Assembly: GCA_964453035.1 (NCBI GenBank)
Contig: CAYVOX010000059.1
Coordinates: 1 to 17,347, forward strand
Direction of reading: 5' to 3'
Source: CAYVOX01 sp964453035
GTDB lineage: Bacteria > Chloroflexota > Anaerolineae > Anaerolineales > Anaerolineaceae
Length of the DNA: 17,347 nucleotides
The first letter of the stretch is position 1. Each line of letters starts with the position of its first letter. Below are positions 1-6,777 of this stretch, piece by piece. The translations under genes and the position numbers were made by a program. A model generated the notes under the pieces. That model saw only the letters and a list, made by a program, of their open reading frames with translations. It was not told the origin of the DNA and ran no database searches.

Positions 1-20
1 TTGCGGCAACCTGATTTTTG

Positions 21-93
21 TGCCCCCACGGAGATTCGAACCCCGGTTTTGGCCTTGAGAGGGCCACGTCCTGGGCCACTAGACGATGGGGGC
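21..93 (-). tRNA. tRNA-Glu (anticodon CUC)
   Basis: On the minus strand the sequence folds into a complete cloverleaf. A 7-bp acceptor stem pairs GCCCCCA with TGGGGGC, and the D-arm begins TCGTCTAGTGG as in many tRNA-Glu. The anticodon stem is TGGCC/GGCCA with loop CTCTCAA, so the anticodon is CTC. The T-arm is CGGGG-TTCGAAT-CTCCG. The discriminator is A and the 3' CCA is not encoded (the bases that follow read CAA). It decodes GAG. It lies divergent to the PIN-TRAM operon. Confidence 0.96.
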
Positions 94-107
94 ATGCAAC
101 GGCTCAG

Positions 108-137
108 ATTTTATCATGAGTGCGCTTCAACTGTCAA
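108..137 (-). promoter_or_regulatory. Promoter of tRNA-Glu
   Basis: On the minus strand, TTGACA (132-137) and TAAAAT (108-113) are separated by 18 bases. The predicted start lies about 8 bases upstream of the mature tRNA 5' end, as expected for a single tRNA gene. The -35 is perfect; the spacer is one base longer than ideal. Confidence 0.6.
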
Positions 138-214
138 TCACCAGCTTGCGCCCGGGGTTGACTTGGAGACCGTACAAGAATTCTGGTTGTTGCGCGCTTC
201 CTATTTGAATTTAA

Positions 215-243
215 TTGACTTGCGCCTGTAAACATGCTATCAT
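215..243 (+). promoter_or_regulatory. Promoter of the PIN-TRAM/cysS/rlmB operon
   Basis: TTGACT (215-220) and TATCAT (238-243) with a 17-base spacer sit about 58 bases before the PIN-TRAM start codon. The rest of the 94-301 gap holds only this promoter, the divergent tRNA promoter and a short leader. Confidence 0.65.
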
Positions 244-301
244 CTTTAAGTCACCGGCTTTATTTATCATTTTGTTCTTTAACAATCTATGTGGAGGATT
301 T

Positions 302-1387
302 ATGAGCATTGATTTCGCGGTGAAATTGGTGGGGATGGTTGTTTTTGCGGTTGTTGGTGTTTCTCTGGGCCTGACGATTGGCAATGTTGCCAATCAAAAC
401 CCGGGCCCGACGACTTTTTCAACAGAATGGTATGCCATTACGATTGGTCTGGTAGGCGCATTATTTGGTCTGGTCGTTACTCCCTTCATCACAATTTATC
501 CGGTTCGGGCTTTGCGCAGTTTGTTTGCGCGGATTTCAGCCAAGATTTTACTGGCAGCTGTGACGGGCTTGGTGATTGGTCTGGTTATTGCGGCTTTATT
601 AGCGTATCCTCTTTCCCTGCTCCCGGCTCCGTTGGGTTCGTTTTTGCCATTCCTGGGCGTGATTCTGTTTGGCTATCTAGGCGCAGCCGTTTTTGTGATG
701 CGCCAGATGGATATTTTTGATTTATTGACCAGTCTGGGTGGGCGCACAGGCGGGAAAAGTGAGGGTTCAAAGCCGGCTGCGAACTGGGAAAATCGCAGCA
801 TTTTGCTGGATACCAGCGTGATTATAGACGGTCGTATTGCCGATATCGCCCGGACAGGTTTTCTGCCCGGGTCGCTTCTGATTCCACGTTTTGTACTGGC
901 TGAGCTGCAATACATCGCCGACAGCCCCGACGGCCTGCGCCGCCAGCGCGGTCGACGCGGGATGGAAGTGCTTTCGCAATTACAGAAGGAACCGGGCAAC
1001 CAGGTGCGGATCAGCGATATTGACGTTGAAGGCGTGCGCGAAGTGGATGACAAGCTGGTCATCCTGGCCCGGCAGATGCGCTGTCCGATTCTGACCAATG
1101 ATTACAATCTCAACAAAATCGCCGAGGTACAGGGCGTGACGATTCTTAACGTTAACGAACTGGCCAACGCAGTCAAGTCGGCTCTGCTGCCGGGTGAGAT
1201 CCTGGCCATTCGCGTCATCCAGGACGGCAAAGAGATTAACCAGGGGGTGGGCTATATGGATGACGGAACGATGGTGGTGGTGGAAAATGGACGCGATTAC
1301 ATGAATCGTGAAATCCAGGTGACTGTGACCAAGGTTTTGCAAACTGCGGCCGGGCGCATGATTTTTGCCAGGCCGGATGAAAAATGA
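302..1387 (+). CDS. Membrane-anchored PIN-TRAM domain protein (YacL family)
   Basis: The product is a 361-residue protein. The N-terminal ~135 residues contain about four hydrophobic membrane segments. A PIN nuclease domain follows (about 165-285), with acidic residues visible at D170 and D176 (LLDTS..IIDGR), D250 (VDDKLV) and D267 (TNDYN). A C-terminal TRAM domain (about 295-355, GEILAIRVIQDGKE..GVGYMDDGTMVVVENG) is a predicted RNA-binding beta-barrel. PIN domains are metal-dependent ribonucleases; the substrate of the YacL group is not clearly established. ATG at 302 is chosen because GGAGG lies 5 bases upstream; the frame is open back to 215 but that stretch contains the promoter. It is first gene of an operon with cysS (11 bases apart). 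Bacillus also places yacL upstream of cysS and rlmB, which supports the assignment. Confidence 0.93.
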   Translation: MSIDFAVKLVGMVVFAVVGVSLGLTIGNVANQNPGPTTFSTEWYAITIGLVGALFGLVVTPFITIYPVRALRSLFARISAKILLAAVTGLVIGLVIAALLAYPLSLLPAPLGSFLPFLGVILFGYLGAAVFVMRQMDIFDLLTSLGGRTGGKSEGSKPAANWENRSILLDTSVIIDGRIADIARTGFLPGSLLIPRFVLAELQYIADSPDGLRRQRGRRGMEVLSQLQKEPGNQVRISDIDVEGVREVDDKLVILARQMRCPILTNDYNLNKIAEVQGVTILNVNELANAVKSALLPGEILAIRVIQDGKEINQGVGYMDDGTMVVVENGRDYMNREIQVTVTKVLQTAAGRMIFARPDEK

Positions 1388-1397
1388 GGATGGAGCT

Positions 1398-2801
1398 ATG
1401 AGCATCAAGATTTACAACACACTGACGCGGAAAAAAGAGGATTTTGAAACCCTGGAACCCGGCAAAGTGCGCATGTATGTGTGCGGGGTGACCGTTTACG
1501 CCAATCCGCATGTGGGGCATGCCATGTCTGCTCTGGTTTTTGATATTATCCGCCGCTACCTGCAATTCCGCGGTTATGAAGTGCTGCACGTCACCAATTT
1601 CACCGATGTGGATGATAAAATCATCAACCGCGCCAACCAGCTTGGCAAGGACCCCTTTCAACTGACAGAAGAATACATCAATGTGCTGCGGCGCAACATG
1701 GCTGAGCTCAATGTGCTGCCTGCAGTGGCTTACCCACGCGCCACGCTCGAAATGGACACCATTATCGCCATGATCGAGGGGCTCATTGAGAAGGGTTATG
1801 CCTATGAAGCCGGCGGCGATGTGTATTTCAGAGTTCAACGGGATGAAACTTACGGCAAACTTTCGGGCCGGCGAATTGAGGATATGAAATCCGGCGCGCG
1901 CATTGAGATTGGCGAGCTAAAAGAAGACCCGCTCGATTTTGCGCTCTGGAAAACCGCCAAACCTGGCGAGCCCGCATGGGATAGCCCGTGGGGCAAGGGT
2001 CGTCCTGGCTGGCACATCGAATGCTCAGCGATGAACTTGCGCCACCTGGGCGAGCAAATTGATATCCACGGCGGCGGTAACGACCTGGTGTTTCCGCACC
2101 ATGAAAATGAAATAGCCCAATCTGAGTGCTATACCGGCAAGCCCTTTGCGCGTTACTGGGTGCACAACGGGATGCTCAATTTCAGCGGTGAGAAGATGTC
2201 CAAGTCAATTGGCAACGTCATCAGCATTGATGATTTTCTCAAGGAGCATACCGCCGACGAACTGCGCTTCACCATTCTCAATTCCGGTTACCGCAATCCG
2301 CTCACCTTCAACGAGGATGTGCTGGACCAGGCCGGGCGGGGATTGGATAGGCTGCACTCCGCGCTGCGACAGGCGCTTCCGGGAGTAAGTGGCGCGCCAG
2401 AGGCCAACCTGAAGGCGCTGGTTCAGCAGACTCAGGCTGTGCAAGAGGGCTTTATTGCCGCGATGGATGATGATTTTAACTCATCCGGGGCTCTGGCGCA
2501 GCTGTTTGACCTGGTGCGCGTCATCAACCAGGCACGAGCCGATGGGGCAACGAATGAACAACTGAAACCCGCTCAGGATGTGTTGCGCGGTCTCTCTGGC
2601 GTGCTGGGGCTGCGCCTGGAACAGGTTGAAAAAGGCAACCAGGCAGCTGATCCGTTCATTGGCCTTTTGATTGACCTGCGCCGCGAACTGCGTGCCGCCA
2701 AACAGTACCAACTGGCGGATTTAGTCCGACAGCGGCTGGCAGGGCTGGGTGTTATCCTTGAGGACAGCAAAGAGGGCACCACCTGGCGTTGGGAAAAATA
2801 A
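1398..2801 (+). CDS. cysS: Cysteinyl-tRNA synthetase
   Basis: The product is a 467-residue cytoplasmic class I aminoacyl-tRNA synthetase that charges tRNA-Cys. It shows C29 and the HVGH form of the HIGH signature at 38-41 (MYVCGVTVYANPHVGH). It also has the zinc-ligand region ECSAM followed by HHENEIAQSE, and KMSKS at 266-270. The C-terminal helical anticodon-binding (DALR-type) region contains FNSSGALAQLFDLV. Length is normal for the family. ATG at 1398 follows GATGGAG and begins MSIKIYNTLTRK, the usual CysRS start; an in-frame ATG at 1365 would overlap the PIN-TRAM gene and is rejected. The stop is 2 bases before the next start, so translation coupling to rlmB is likely. Confidence 0.98.
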   Translation: MSIKIYNTLTRKKEDFETLEPGKVRMYVCGVTVYANPHVGHAMSALVFDIIRRYLQFRGYEVLHVTNFTDVDDKIINRANQLGKDPFQLTEEYINVLRRNMAELNVLPAVAYPRATLEMDTIIAMIEGLIEKGYAYEAGGDVYFRVQRDETYGKLSGRRIEDMKSGARIEIGELKEDPLDFALWKTAKPGEPAWDSPWGKGRPGWHIECSAMNLRHLGEQIDIHGGGNDLVFPHHENEIAQSECYTGKPFARYWVHNGMLNFSGEKMSKSIGNVISIDDFLKEHTADELRFTILNSGYRNPLTFNEDVLDQAGRGLDRLHSALRQALPGVSGAPEANLKALVQQTQAVQEGFIAAMDDDFNSSGALAQLFDLVRVINQARADGATNEQLKPAQDVLRGLSGVLGLRLEQVEKGNQAADPFIGLLIDLRRELRAAKQYQLADLVRQRLAGLGVILEDSKEGTTWRWEK

Positions 2802-2803
2802 GC

Positions 2804-3550
2804 ATGAAAGAATGGATTGTCGGGCGCAACCCGGTATTGGAGACACTCAAAGCCCGCCGCCGGCAGGTTTTTCGGCTGTGGCTGGCGCGCGGCGTGGAGG
2901 AGAAAGGCCGCATTGCGGAGATCATTCACCTGGCAGTGGAACGCCGTTTGAAGCCAGAGTGGGTGCAGCGCAGTCAGTTGGATGGACTGGATGAAACCCA
3001 CCAGGGGGTGGCGCTTGAAACCAGCGCCTATCCGTACAGCACGCTCCAGGATATCCAGGCGCTGGCTAATAAAAGCCAGCAGGCGCCTTTTCTGCTGGTG
3101 CTGGATGTCATTCAAAATCCGCAAAACCTGGGCACGTTGCTGCGCACGGCTGAGGCCGTGGGTGTGCATGGTGTGCTCATACCCCTGGCGCGCGCGGCTG
3201 GCGTCACCCCGGCTGTGGTGAGTGCGTCAGCGGGTGCCAGTGAGCATCTGCTGGTGGCGCAGCTAAACCTGGCGCAGGCGCTGGATACGCTCAAAGAAGA
3301 GGGCGTCTGGGTCTATGGGCTGGAAGGCAGCCCTGAGGTGCAGCCCATCGAACAGGCGCGGCTGGACGGGGCGTTGGCCCTGGTTGTGGGCAGTGAAGGC
3401 GAGGGCATGCGCGCCCTGATTCGTAAATCTTGCGACCATTTAGTCCGCCTGGGTATGGTGGGAAAGGTAGAAAGCCTCAACGCCGCTGTGGCTGGATCGA
3501 TAGCCTTATACATGGCTTACCAGGCACGCGCCAAAGCTGGTGCAATCTAA
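2804..3550 (+). CDS. rlmB: TrmH-family (SPOUT) RNA 2'-O-methyltransferase, RlmB-like
   Basis: The product is 248 residues. The N-terminal ~80 residues resemble the L30e-like substrate-binding domain (WIVGRNPVLETLKA). The SPOUT methyltransferase follows with its three motifs: NPQNLGTLLRTAEAVG (about 105-120), LVVGSEGEGMR (about 194-204) and VGKVESLNAAVAGSIALY (about 220-237). These form the knotted SAM site. Family members 2'-O-methylate guanosine in 23S rRNA (Gm2251 in E. coli) or related sites; the exact target cannot be read from sequence. ATG at 2804 is used; an in-frame TTG at 2789 would overlap cysS. RlmB next to cysS is a conserved arrangement in Firmicutes and others. No hairpin terminator is evident before the ferritin gene. 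Confidence 0.92.
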   Translation: MKEWIVGRNPVLETLKARRRQVFRLWLARGVEEKGRIAEIIHLAVERRLKPEWVQRSQLDGLDETHQGVALETSAYPYSTLQDIQALANKSQQAPFLLVLDVIQNPQNLGTLLRTAEAVGVHGVLIPLARAAGVTPAVVSASAGASEHLLVAQLNLAQALDTLKEEGVWVYGLEGSPEVQPIEQARLDGALALVVGSEGEGMRALIRKSCDHLVRLGMVGKVESLNAAVAGSIALYMAYQARAKAGAI

Positions 3551-3627
3551 TGCATTTCTTATAAAGTCATGATATAAATATAAAGTAAATTGATAAAAAA
3601 TATAAAATAATTAAAGGAGATTGAACA
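3551..3627 (+). promoter_or_regulatory. AT-rich leader before ferritin
   Basis: This 77-base spacer is strikingly A/T-rich compared with its surroundings and contains several TATAAA-like words (for example at 3601). I cannot fix a -35/-10 pair with good spacing. The ribosome binding site AAGGAG lies just before ATG 3628. It probably holds the ferritin promoter, perhaps with regulator sites. No recognisable Fur box is seen. Confidence 0.4.
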
Positions 3628-4110
3628 ATGATGATTAGTAAAGAACTTGCTGCGGCTATCATGGAACAGGTTGGGCATGAATTGGCAGCCTCTCACCAGT
3701 ACACCAATATCGCCGCTTATTTTGACAGCCTGGCGCTCAAAGGCATGGCCAAGATGTTCTACAAGCAGGGCGAAGAAGAACGCGAACATGCCATGAAATT
3801 CATCAAGTATGTTTCCGAAGCGGGCGGCGATGTGGCTATTCCCGCTGTGCCTGCCCCTGTGGCGGTTTTCAAGTCGGTCAAGGAAGCTGTGCAGCTCTCG
3901 CTCAAGTGGGAACTGGAAGTGACCCGCCGCATCAATGATTTGATGACATTAGCCATTGGACAAAAAGATTACCTCGGGCAGGACTTCTTACGCTGGTTTG
4001 TGACCGAACAGCTTGAAGAGGTTTCCACCATGGAAGGCTTGCTCAAAGTGGTTGAAGCATCCGGCGAGAAGAACATTTTCATGCTCGAAGCCTACCTGGC
4101 GCACGATTAG
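3628..4110 (+). CDS. Bacterial non-heme ferritin
   Basis: The product is a 160-residue four-helix ferritin that stores iron in the cytoplasm as a mineral core in a 24-subunit shell and oxidises Fe(II) at a di-iron site. Aligned by eye with E. coli FtnA, the ferroxidase ligands are present: E18 (GHELAASHQY), E51 and H54 (EEEREHA), the Glu in KWELEVT, and Gln and Glu in TEQLEEV. Length matches the family. There is a double ATG at 3628/3631; the AAGGAG site suits either. It appears to be monocistronic, with its own AT-rich leader and a strong hairpin terminator 18 bases after the stop. Confidence 0.95.
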   Translation: MMISKELAAAIMEQVGHELAASHQYTNIAAYFDSLALKGMAKMFYKQGEEEREHAMKFIKYVSEAGGDVAIPAVPAPVAVFKSVKEAVQLSLKWELEVTRRINDLMTLAIGQKDYLGQDFLRWFVTEQLEEVSTMEGLLKVVEASGEKNIFMLEAYLAHD

Positions 4111-4127
4111 GGCGCCTCATAAGCAAT

Positions 4128-4167
4128 AAAAAAGACCGGCCTCCATTTTTTGGAAGCCGGTCTTTTT
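4128..4167. terminator. Bidirectional intrinsic terminator between ferritin and DUF456 genes
   Basis: AAAAAAGACCGGC (4128-4140) pairs with GCCGGTCTTTTT (4156-4167), with partial extension CTCC/GGAA around an ATTTTTT loop. An A-run on the left and a T-run on the right make it work in both directions. It ends the plus-strand ferritin transcript and the minus-strand serS-DUF456 transcript. Confidence 0.92.
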
Positions 4168-4169
4168 GT

Positions 4170-4682
4170 TCATAATCCTGAGATTCCTAAAAGTACCCAG
4201 ATGCCAAACAGTGAAATCATCACCAGGCCGATGCCCAGCCGGGCTACAACCGCCCAACCGCAGCCCATCGCCATGCTGCGCGTGGATTGCAGCGCTTTTC
4301 GCCAGTTGCGCAGGCGAATCATCTCGATGGCAAACAGAACCAGCAGCGAGGCAATCAACCCGCCAAACGGTGGCCAGAAAAAGCTGCCCGCCATACCGGC
4401 GATCAATGCCAGGGTGATAGACCACCAGCTTGCGCCGGTTTTACTGGCGCTGGCGCCCATCAGCAGATTATCCACAAAGCTGCCAAAAATCATCAGCGCG
4501 GTAATCAGGATGCTGATGATGATGCCGAGGGTTGTAAAGCCAGTCACAATGCCGTAAACCAGCGCCGCCAGCCAGATGATGACCAGCCCGGGCAGCACCG
4601 GCAGGATGACGATGCAGGCCAGGCCAAAAATCATCACGCCCAGAAGGATGAGGGGAAAACCCATTGTTCCAACTATTTCCAT
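4170..4682 (-). CDS. DUF456 family integral membrane protein
   Basis: The product is a 170-residue, very hydrophobic protein with about five membrane segments. It has the DUF456 signature ILPVLPGLVIIWLAALVYG near residues 25-45 and the glycine-rich GSFFWPPFGGLIASLLVLF segment around 98-117. A short basic loop (RLRNWRKALQSTR) probably faces the cytoplasm. No biochemical function is established for the family. The start is only 6 bases after the serS stop and TAGGT just upstream can serve as a weak ribosome binding site, so it is likely translated from the T-box-controlled serS transcript. Its stop lies next to the shared terminator. Confidence 0.85.
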   Translation of the reverse strand: MEIVGTMGFPLILLGVMIFGLACIVILPVLPGLVIIWLAALVYGIVTGFTTLGIIISILITALMIFGSFVDNLLMGASASKTGASWWSITLALIAGMAGSFFWPPFGGLIASLLVLFAIEMIRLRNWRKALQSTRSMAMGCGWAVVARLGIGLVMISLFGIWVLLGISGL

Positions 4683-4688
4683 TTGGAC

Positions 4689-5954
4689 CTACCGAATCAC
4701 TTCAATGCCGCCCATCCAGGGGCGCAGCACATCTGGAACTACAATGGAGCTGTCAACCTGCTGGTAGTTTTCCAGGACGGCAATCAGCGTGCGCGGCATG
4801 CCCAAACCCGAGCCATTGAGGGTATGCACCAGGCGCACCTTGCCTTCAACCGGGCGGTACTTGATGTTAGCGCGCCGCGCCTGGAAATCTCCCACGTTGC
4901 TGACCGATGATACTTCCAGCCACTCGCCGCAACCGGGAGCCCACACTTCCAGGTCGTAGGTGATGCGGGCGTTGAAACCCAGGTCACCGCTGCACAGCTT
5001 GATGATGCGATAGGTGAACCCCAGCAGTCTGCAGGTTTCTTCGGCATCTGCCAGCATTTTCTCCAGCTCCTGCTGAGAGTTCTCTGGCTCACAGTAAATA
5101 TACATCTCCACCTTGTCAAACTGGTGCCCGCGTTTGATGCCGCGCACATCGCGCCCGGCGCTCATCTTTTCGCGCCGAAAACAGGGCGTGTAGGCGGTGT
5201 AACGCAGCGGCAGCTCGGCCTGAGCAAGGATATCGCCCATGTGCAAACCGGTCAGGGGCACTTCAGCGGTGGGCACCATCCAGAAATCCTCGGCGTGGTC
5301 GTGGTACAGGTTTTCTTCGAACTTGGGCAGCTGGCCTGAAGCCAGGAGCGTTTCCGCTTTGACCATGAAGGGCGTGTATTTTTCGGTGTAACCCTGGCGA
5401 ATGTGCAAATCGAGCATCCAGGCAATCAGGGCGCGTTGCAGACGCGCTCCCGCGCCGCTGAGCACGTAGAAACGCGAGCCCGTGATTTTGACACCCTGGT
5501 CAAAGTTGATGATGCCAAGTTGCGGGCCGAGATCCCAGTGTGCTTTCGGCGTGAAGTCAAATTCCGGGATGGCGCCCGCGGTTCGCACCACGACGTTCTC
5601 GTGCTCATCTTTACCTTCTGGCACCTGCTCATCCGGGATGTTGGGGATGGTCATCACCACGCCCTGCAGTTGCTCTTCAACCAGGCGGACGCGCTCATCC
5701 AGGGCGGAAATCTGATCGCCGACATGGCGCATGGCGTCAATTTTTTCCTGGCGCTGGGCGGGTTCTTTCATTTTGCCGATTTCCCGGCTGACGGTGTTGC
5801 GCTCGGCTTTAAGCGCCTCCACCTGGGTCAGCAGGCTTCTGCGCTCGCCATCCAGGCTCTGGAGCTGGTCAACGACGGCGGTATCCATGTTGCGCCTGAG
5901 CAGCGCTGCACGGACGAGTTCGGGGTGCTCTCGCACCAGATTGATATCTAACAT
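4689..5954 (-). CDS. serS: Seryl-tRNA synthetase
   Basis: The product is a 421-residue class II aminoacyl-tRNA synthetase that charges tRNA-Ser (and pre-charges tRNA-Sec where present). The N-terminal residues ~28-100 form the long coiled-coil arm that grips the variable arm of tRNA-Ser. The catalytic core shows TAEVPLTG, motif 2 (CFRREKMSAGRDVRGIKRGHQF) and motif 3 (GLGMPRTLIAVLENYQ). Length is typical. ATG at 5954 is chosen because AAGGAGG lies 5 bases before it; a GTG two codons upstream lies within the Shine-Dalgarno region. It is regulated by a serine T-box leader just upstream and followed 6 bases later by the DUF456 gene. Confidence 0.98.
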   Translation of the reverse strand: MLDINLVREHPELVRAALLRRNMDTAVVDQLQSLDGERRSLLTQVEALKAERNTVSREIGKMKEPAQRQEKIDAMRHVGDQISALDERVRLVEEQLQGVVMTIPNIPDEQVPEGKDEHENVVVRTAGAIPEFDFTPKAHWDLGPQLGIINFDQGVKITGSRFYVLSGAGARLQRALIAWMLDLHIRQGYTEKYTPFMVKAETLLASGQLPKFEENLYHDHAEDFWMVPTAEVPLTGLHMGDILAQAELPLRYTAYTPCFRREKMSAGRDVRGIKRGHQFDKVEMYIYCEPENSQQELEKMLADAEETCRLLGFTYRIIKLCSGDLGFNARITYDLEVWAPGCGEWLEVSSVSNVGDFQARRANIKYRPVEGKVRLVHTLNGSGLGMPRTLIAVLENYQQVDSSIVVPDVLRPWMGGIEVIR

Positions 5955-5974
5955 TTGCACCTCCTTGGTGTAAT

Positions 5975-6011
5975 AAAAAACGCCCCCTCCGCTTTGCAGG
6001 ACGAGGGGGCG
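5975..6011 (-). terminator. T-box-controlled terminator upstream of serS
   Basis: On the minus strand CGCCCCCTC (6003-6011) pairs with GAGGGGGCG (5981-5989), followed by six T residues (5975-5980): a 9-bp GC-rich hairpin plus U-tract. Its 5' arm overlaps the antiterminator of the T-box, so the two folds are mutually exclusive. This is the off state when tRNA-Ser is charged. Confidence 0.93.
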
Positions 6012-6231
6012 CTCGTGGTGCCACCTGCATTTGCCGCCAGTTCTCAGGGCAGCCTTGTTTTGGCTTTAACGGGACCTCCGGCTTTCTTACGGTGGGGGAT
6101 TCTCCACCCCTGCGAAAGCAGCCTGTTCCTTAGAACAACCGGGATGGACGGCGGTCTTTGGCCTGCCAGCTCGCACCAATCGCTGGCTCTCTGAAAGGCG
6201 CTCAAGAAGCGCTGTCCCGGGTCGGCTTGAT
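5976..6231 (-). promoter_or_regulatory. Serine-specific T-box riboswitch leader of serS
   Basis: The leader is about 255 nt. The antiterminator is fully visible on the minus strand: AGG (6024-6026), the 7-nt bulge TGGCACC (6017-6023) and ACGAG (6012-6016), paired with CTCGTCCT (5998-6005). The variable base of TGGN is C, which would pair with discriminator G, the base found in tRNA-Ser. Stem I has a CCGGGAC..ATCCCGG basal helix (3' strand near 6138-6145) and an inner GCCAGC/GCTGGC stem. A TCC at 6146-6148, followed by A, lies just before the basal 3' strand and is the likely specifier codon (Ser UCC). Uncharged tRNA-Ser(GGA) would stabilise the antiterminator and switch on serS and DUF456. 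The specifier assignment is by eye. Confidence 0.93.
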
Positions 6232-6237
6232 ACAAGG

Positions 6238-6265
6238 ATTATACATCGGAGAGGGCGATTGTCAA
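6238..6265 (-). promoter_or_regulatory. Promoter of the serS T-box leader
   Basis: On the minus strand TTGACA (6260-6265) and TATAAT (6238-6243) are both perfect consensus, with a 16-base spacer. The predicted start is near 6231. The -35 box contains the TGA stop codon (6262-6264) of the upstream ClbS-like gene, so the promoter starts inside that gene's end. Confidence 0.88.
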
Positions 6266-6765
6266 GATATGTTCGCCTTTTTCCAGCGGATGATGAGGTT
6301 CTTGGCCCACAGGTAATGGTTGCTGGTGTTGGCGATGATGAAATCAGCCAGGGTCCACCGCCCGGTCCAGGGGTAACGGTTGTGGATGAACAGGTCCTCT
6401 TCCGGGATTTGCTCTACCACTGCGTAGACTTGGCTGTGAGAACGGTGGAAAAAACCCAGCACTTTATCCAGCGACCAATCGCGGTATTGTTCGTAGAGCT
6501 GGGCGTTATAACGGTGAATGGCCTTCATTGTTTGGACTTCGGCGGGCTCTTCATGGTTAAGCATCGCATCGCGGTCTGCATACCAGCACAGAAAAGTCTG
6601 TTCCCAGGCTGCCAGGTGCGCCAGCAGGTCTTTGAGGTTCCATACGCCGCACACGCCGGGTTCAGAGAAGTTGGCCGGGTTTATTTCCGCCAGGTGGCGC
6701 TCAAGTCGCCGCCGCTCCGCCTGGATGGCTTTTAGCAGGTCAGCTTTTGTTCGGATTGCCGCCAT
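6262..6765 (-). CDS. ClbS/DfsB (DUF1706)-like four-helix bundle protein
   Basis: The product is 167 residues, predicted cytoplasmic and helical, of the DinB-like fold. The opening (TKADLLKAIQAERRRLERHL), the central VWNLKDLLAHLAAWEQTFLCWY (about 41-62) and the late WTLADFIIANTSNHYLWAK fit the ClbS/DfsB/IRC4 group. The best-known relative, ClbS, protects colibactin producers; most relatives are uncharacterised, so no substrate is claimed. ATG 6765 follows GGAGG by 6 bases; a GTG two codons upstream (6771) overlaps that site. It follows the UbiA gene after 12 bases and is probably co-transcribed. Its stop codon lies inside the serS promoter -35 box. Confidence 0.75.
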   Translation of the reverse strand: MAAIRTKADLLKAIQAERRRLERHLAEINPANFSEPGVCGVWNLKDLLAHLAAWEQTFLCWYADRDAMLNHEEPAEVQTMKAIHRYNAQLYEQYRDWSLDKVLGFFHRSHSQVYAVVEQIPEEDLFIHNRYPWTGRWTLADFIIANTSNHYLWAKNLIIRWKKANIS

Positions 6766-6777
6766 AGGCACCCTCCA

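Noticed and set aside
21..93. tRNA-Glu as a possible integration site
   Set aside because: No integrase, repeated tRNA 3' end or foreign-looking genes are seen on the visible side; the other side is outside the window.
1..231. 76-codon frame over the tRNA-Glu
   Set aside because: It is a read-through of the tRNA complement and the operon promoter, not a coding region.
4287..4910. 207-codon plus-strand frame opposite DUF456 and serS
   Set aside because: It is Gln/His/Ala-rich shadow coding antisense to two well-supported genes and spans their junction.
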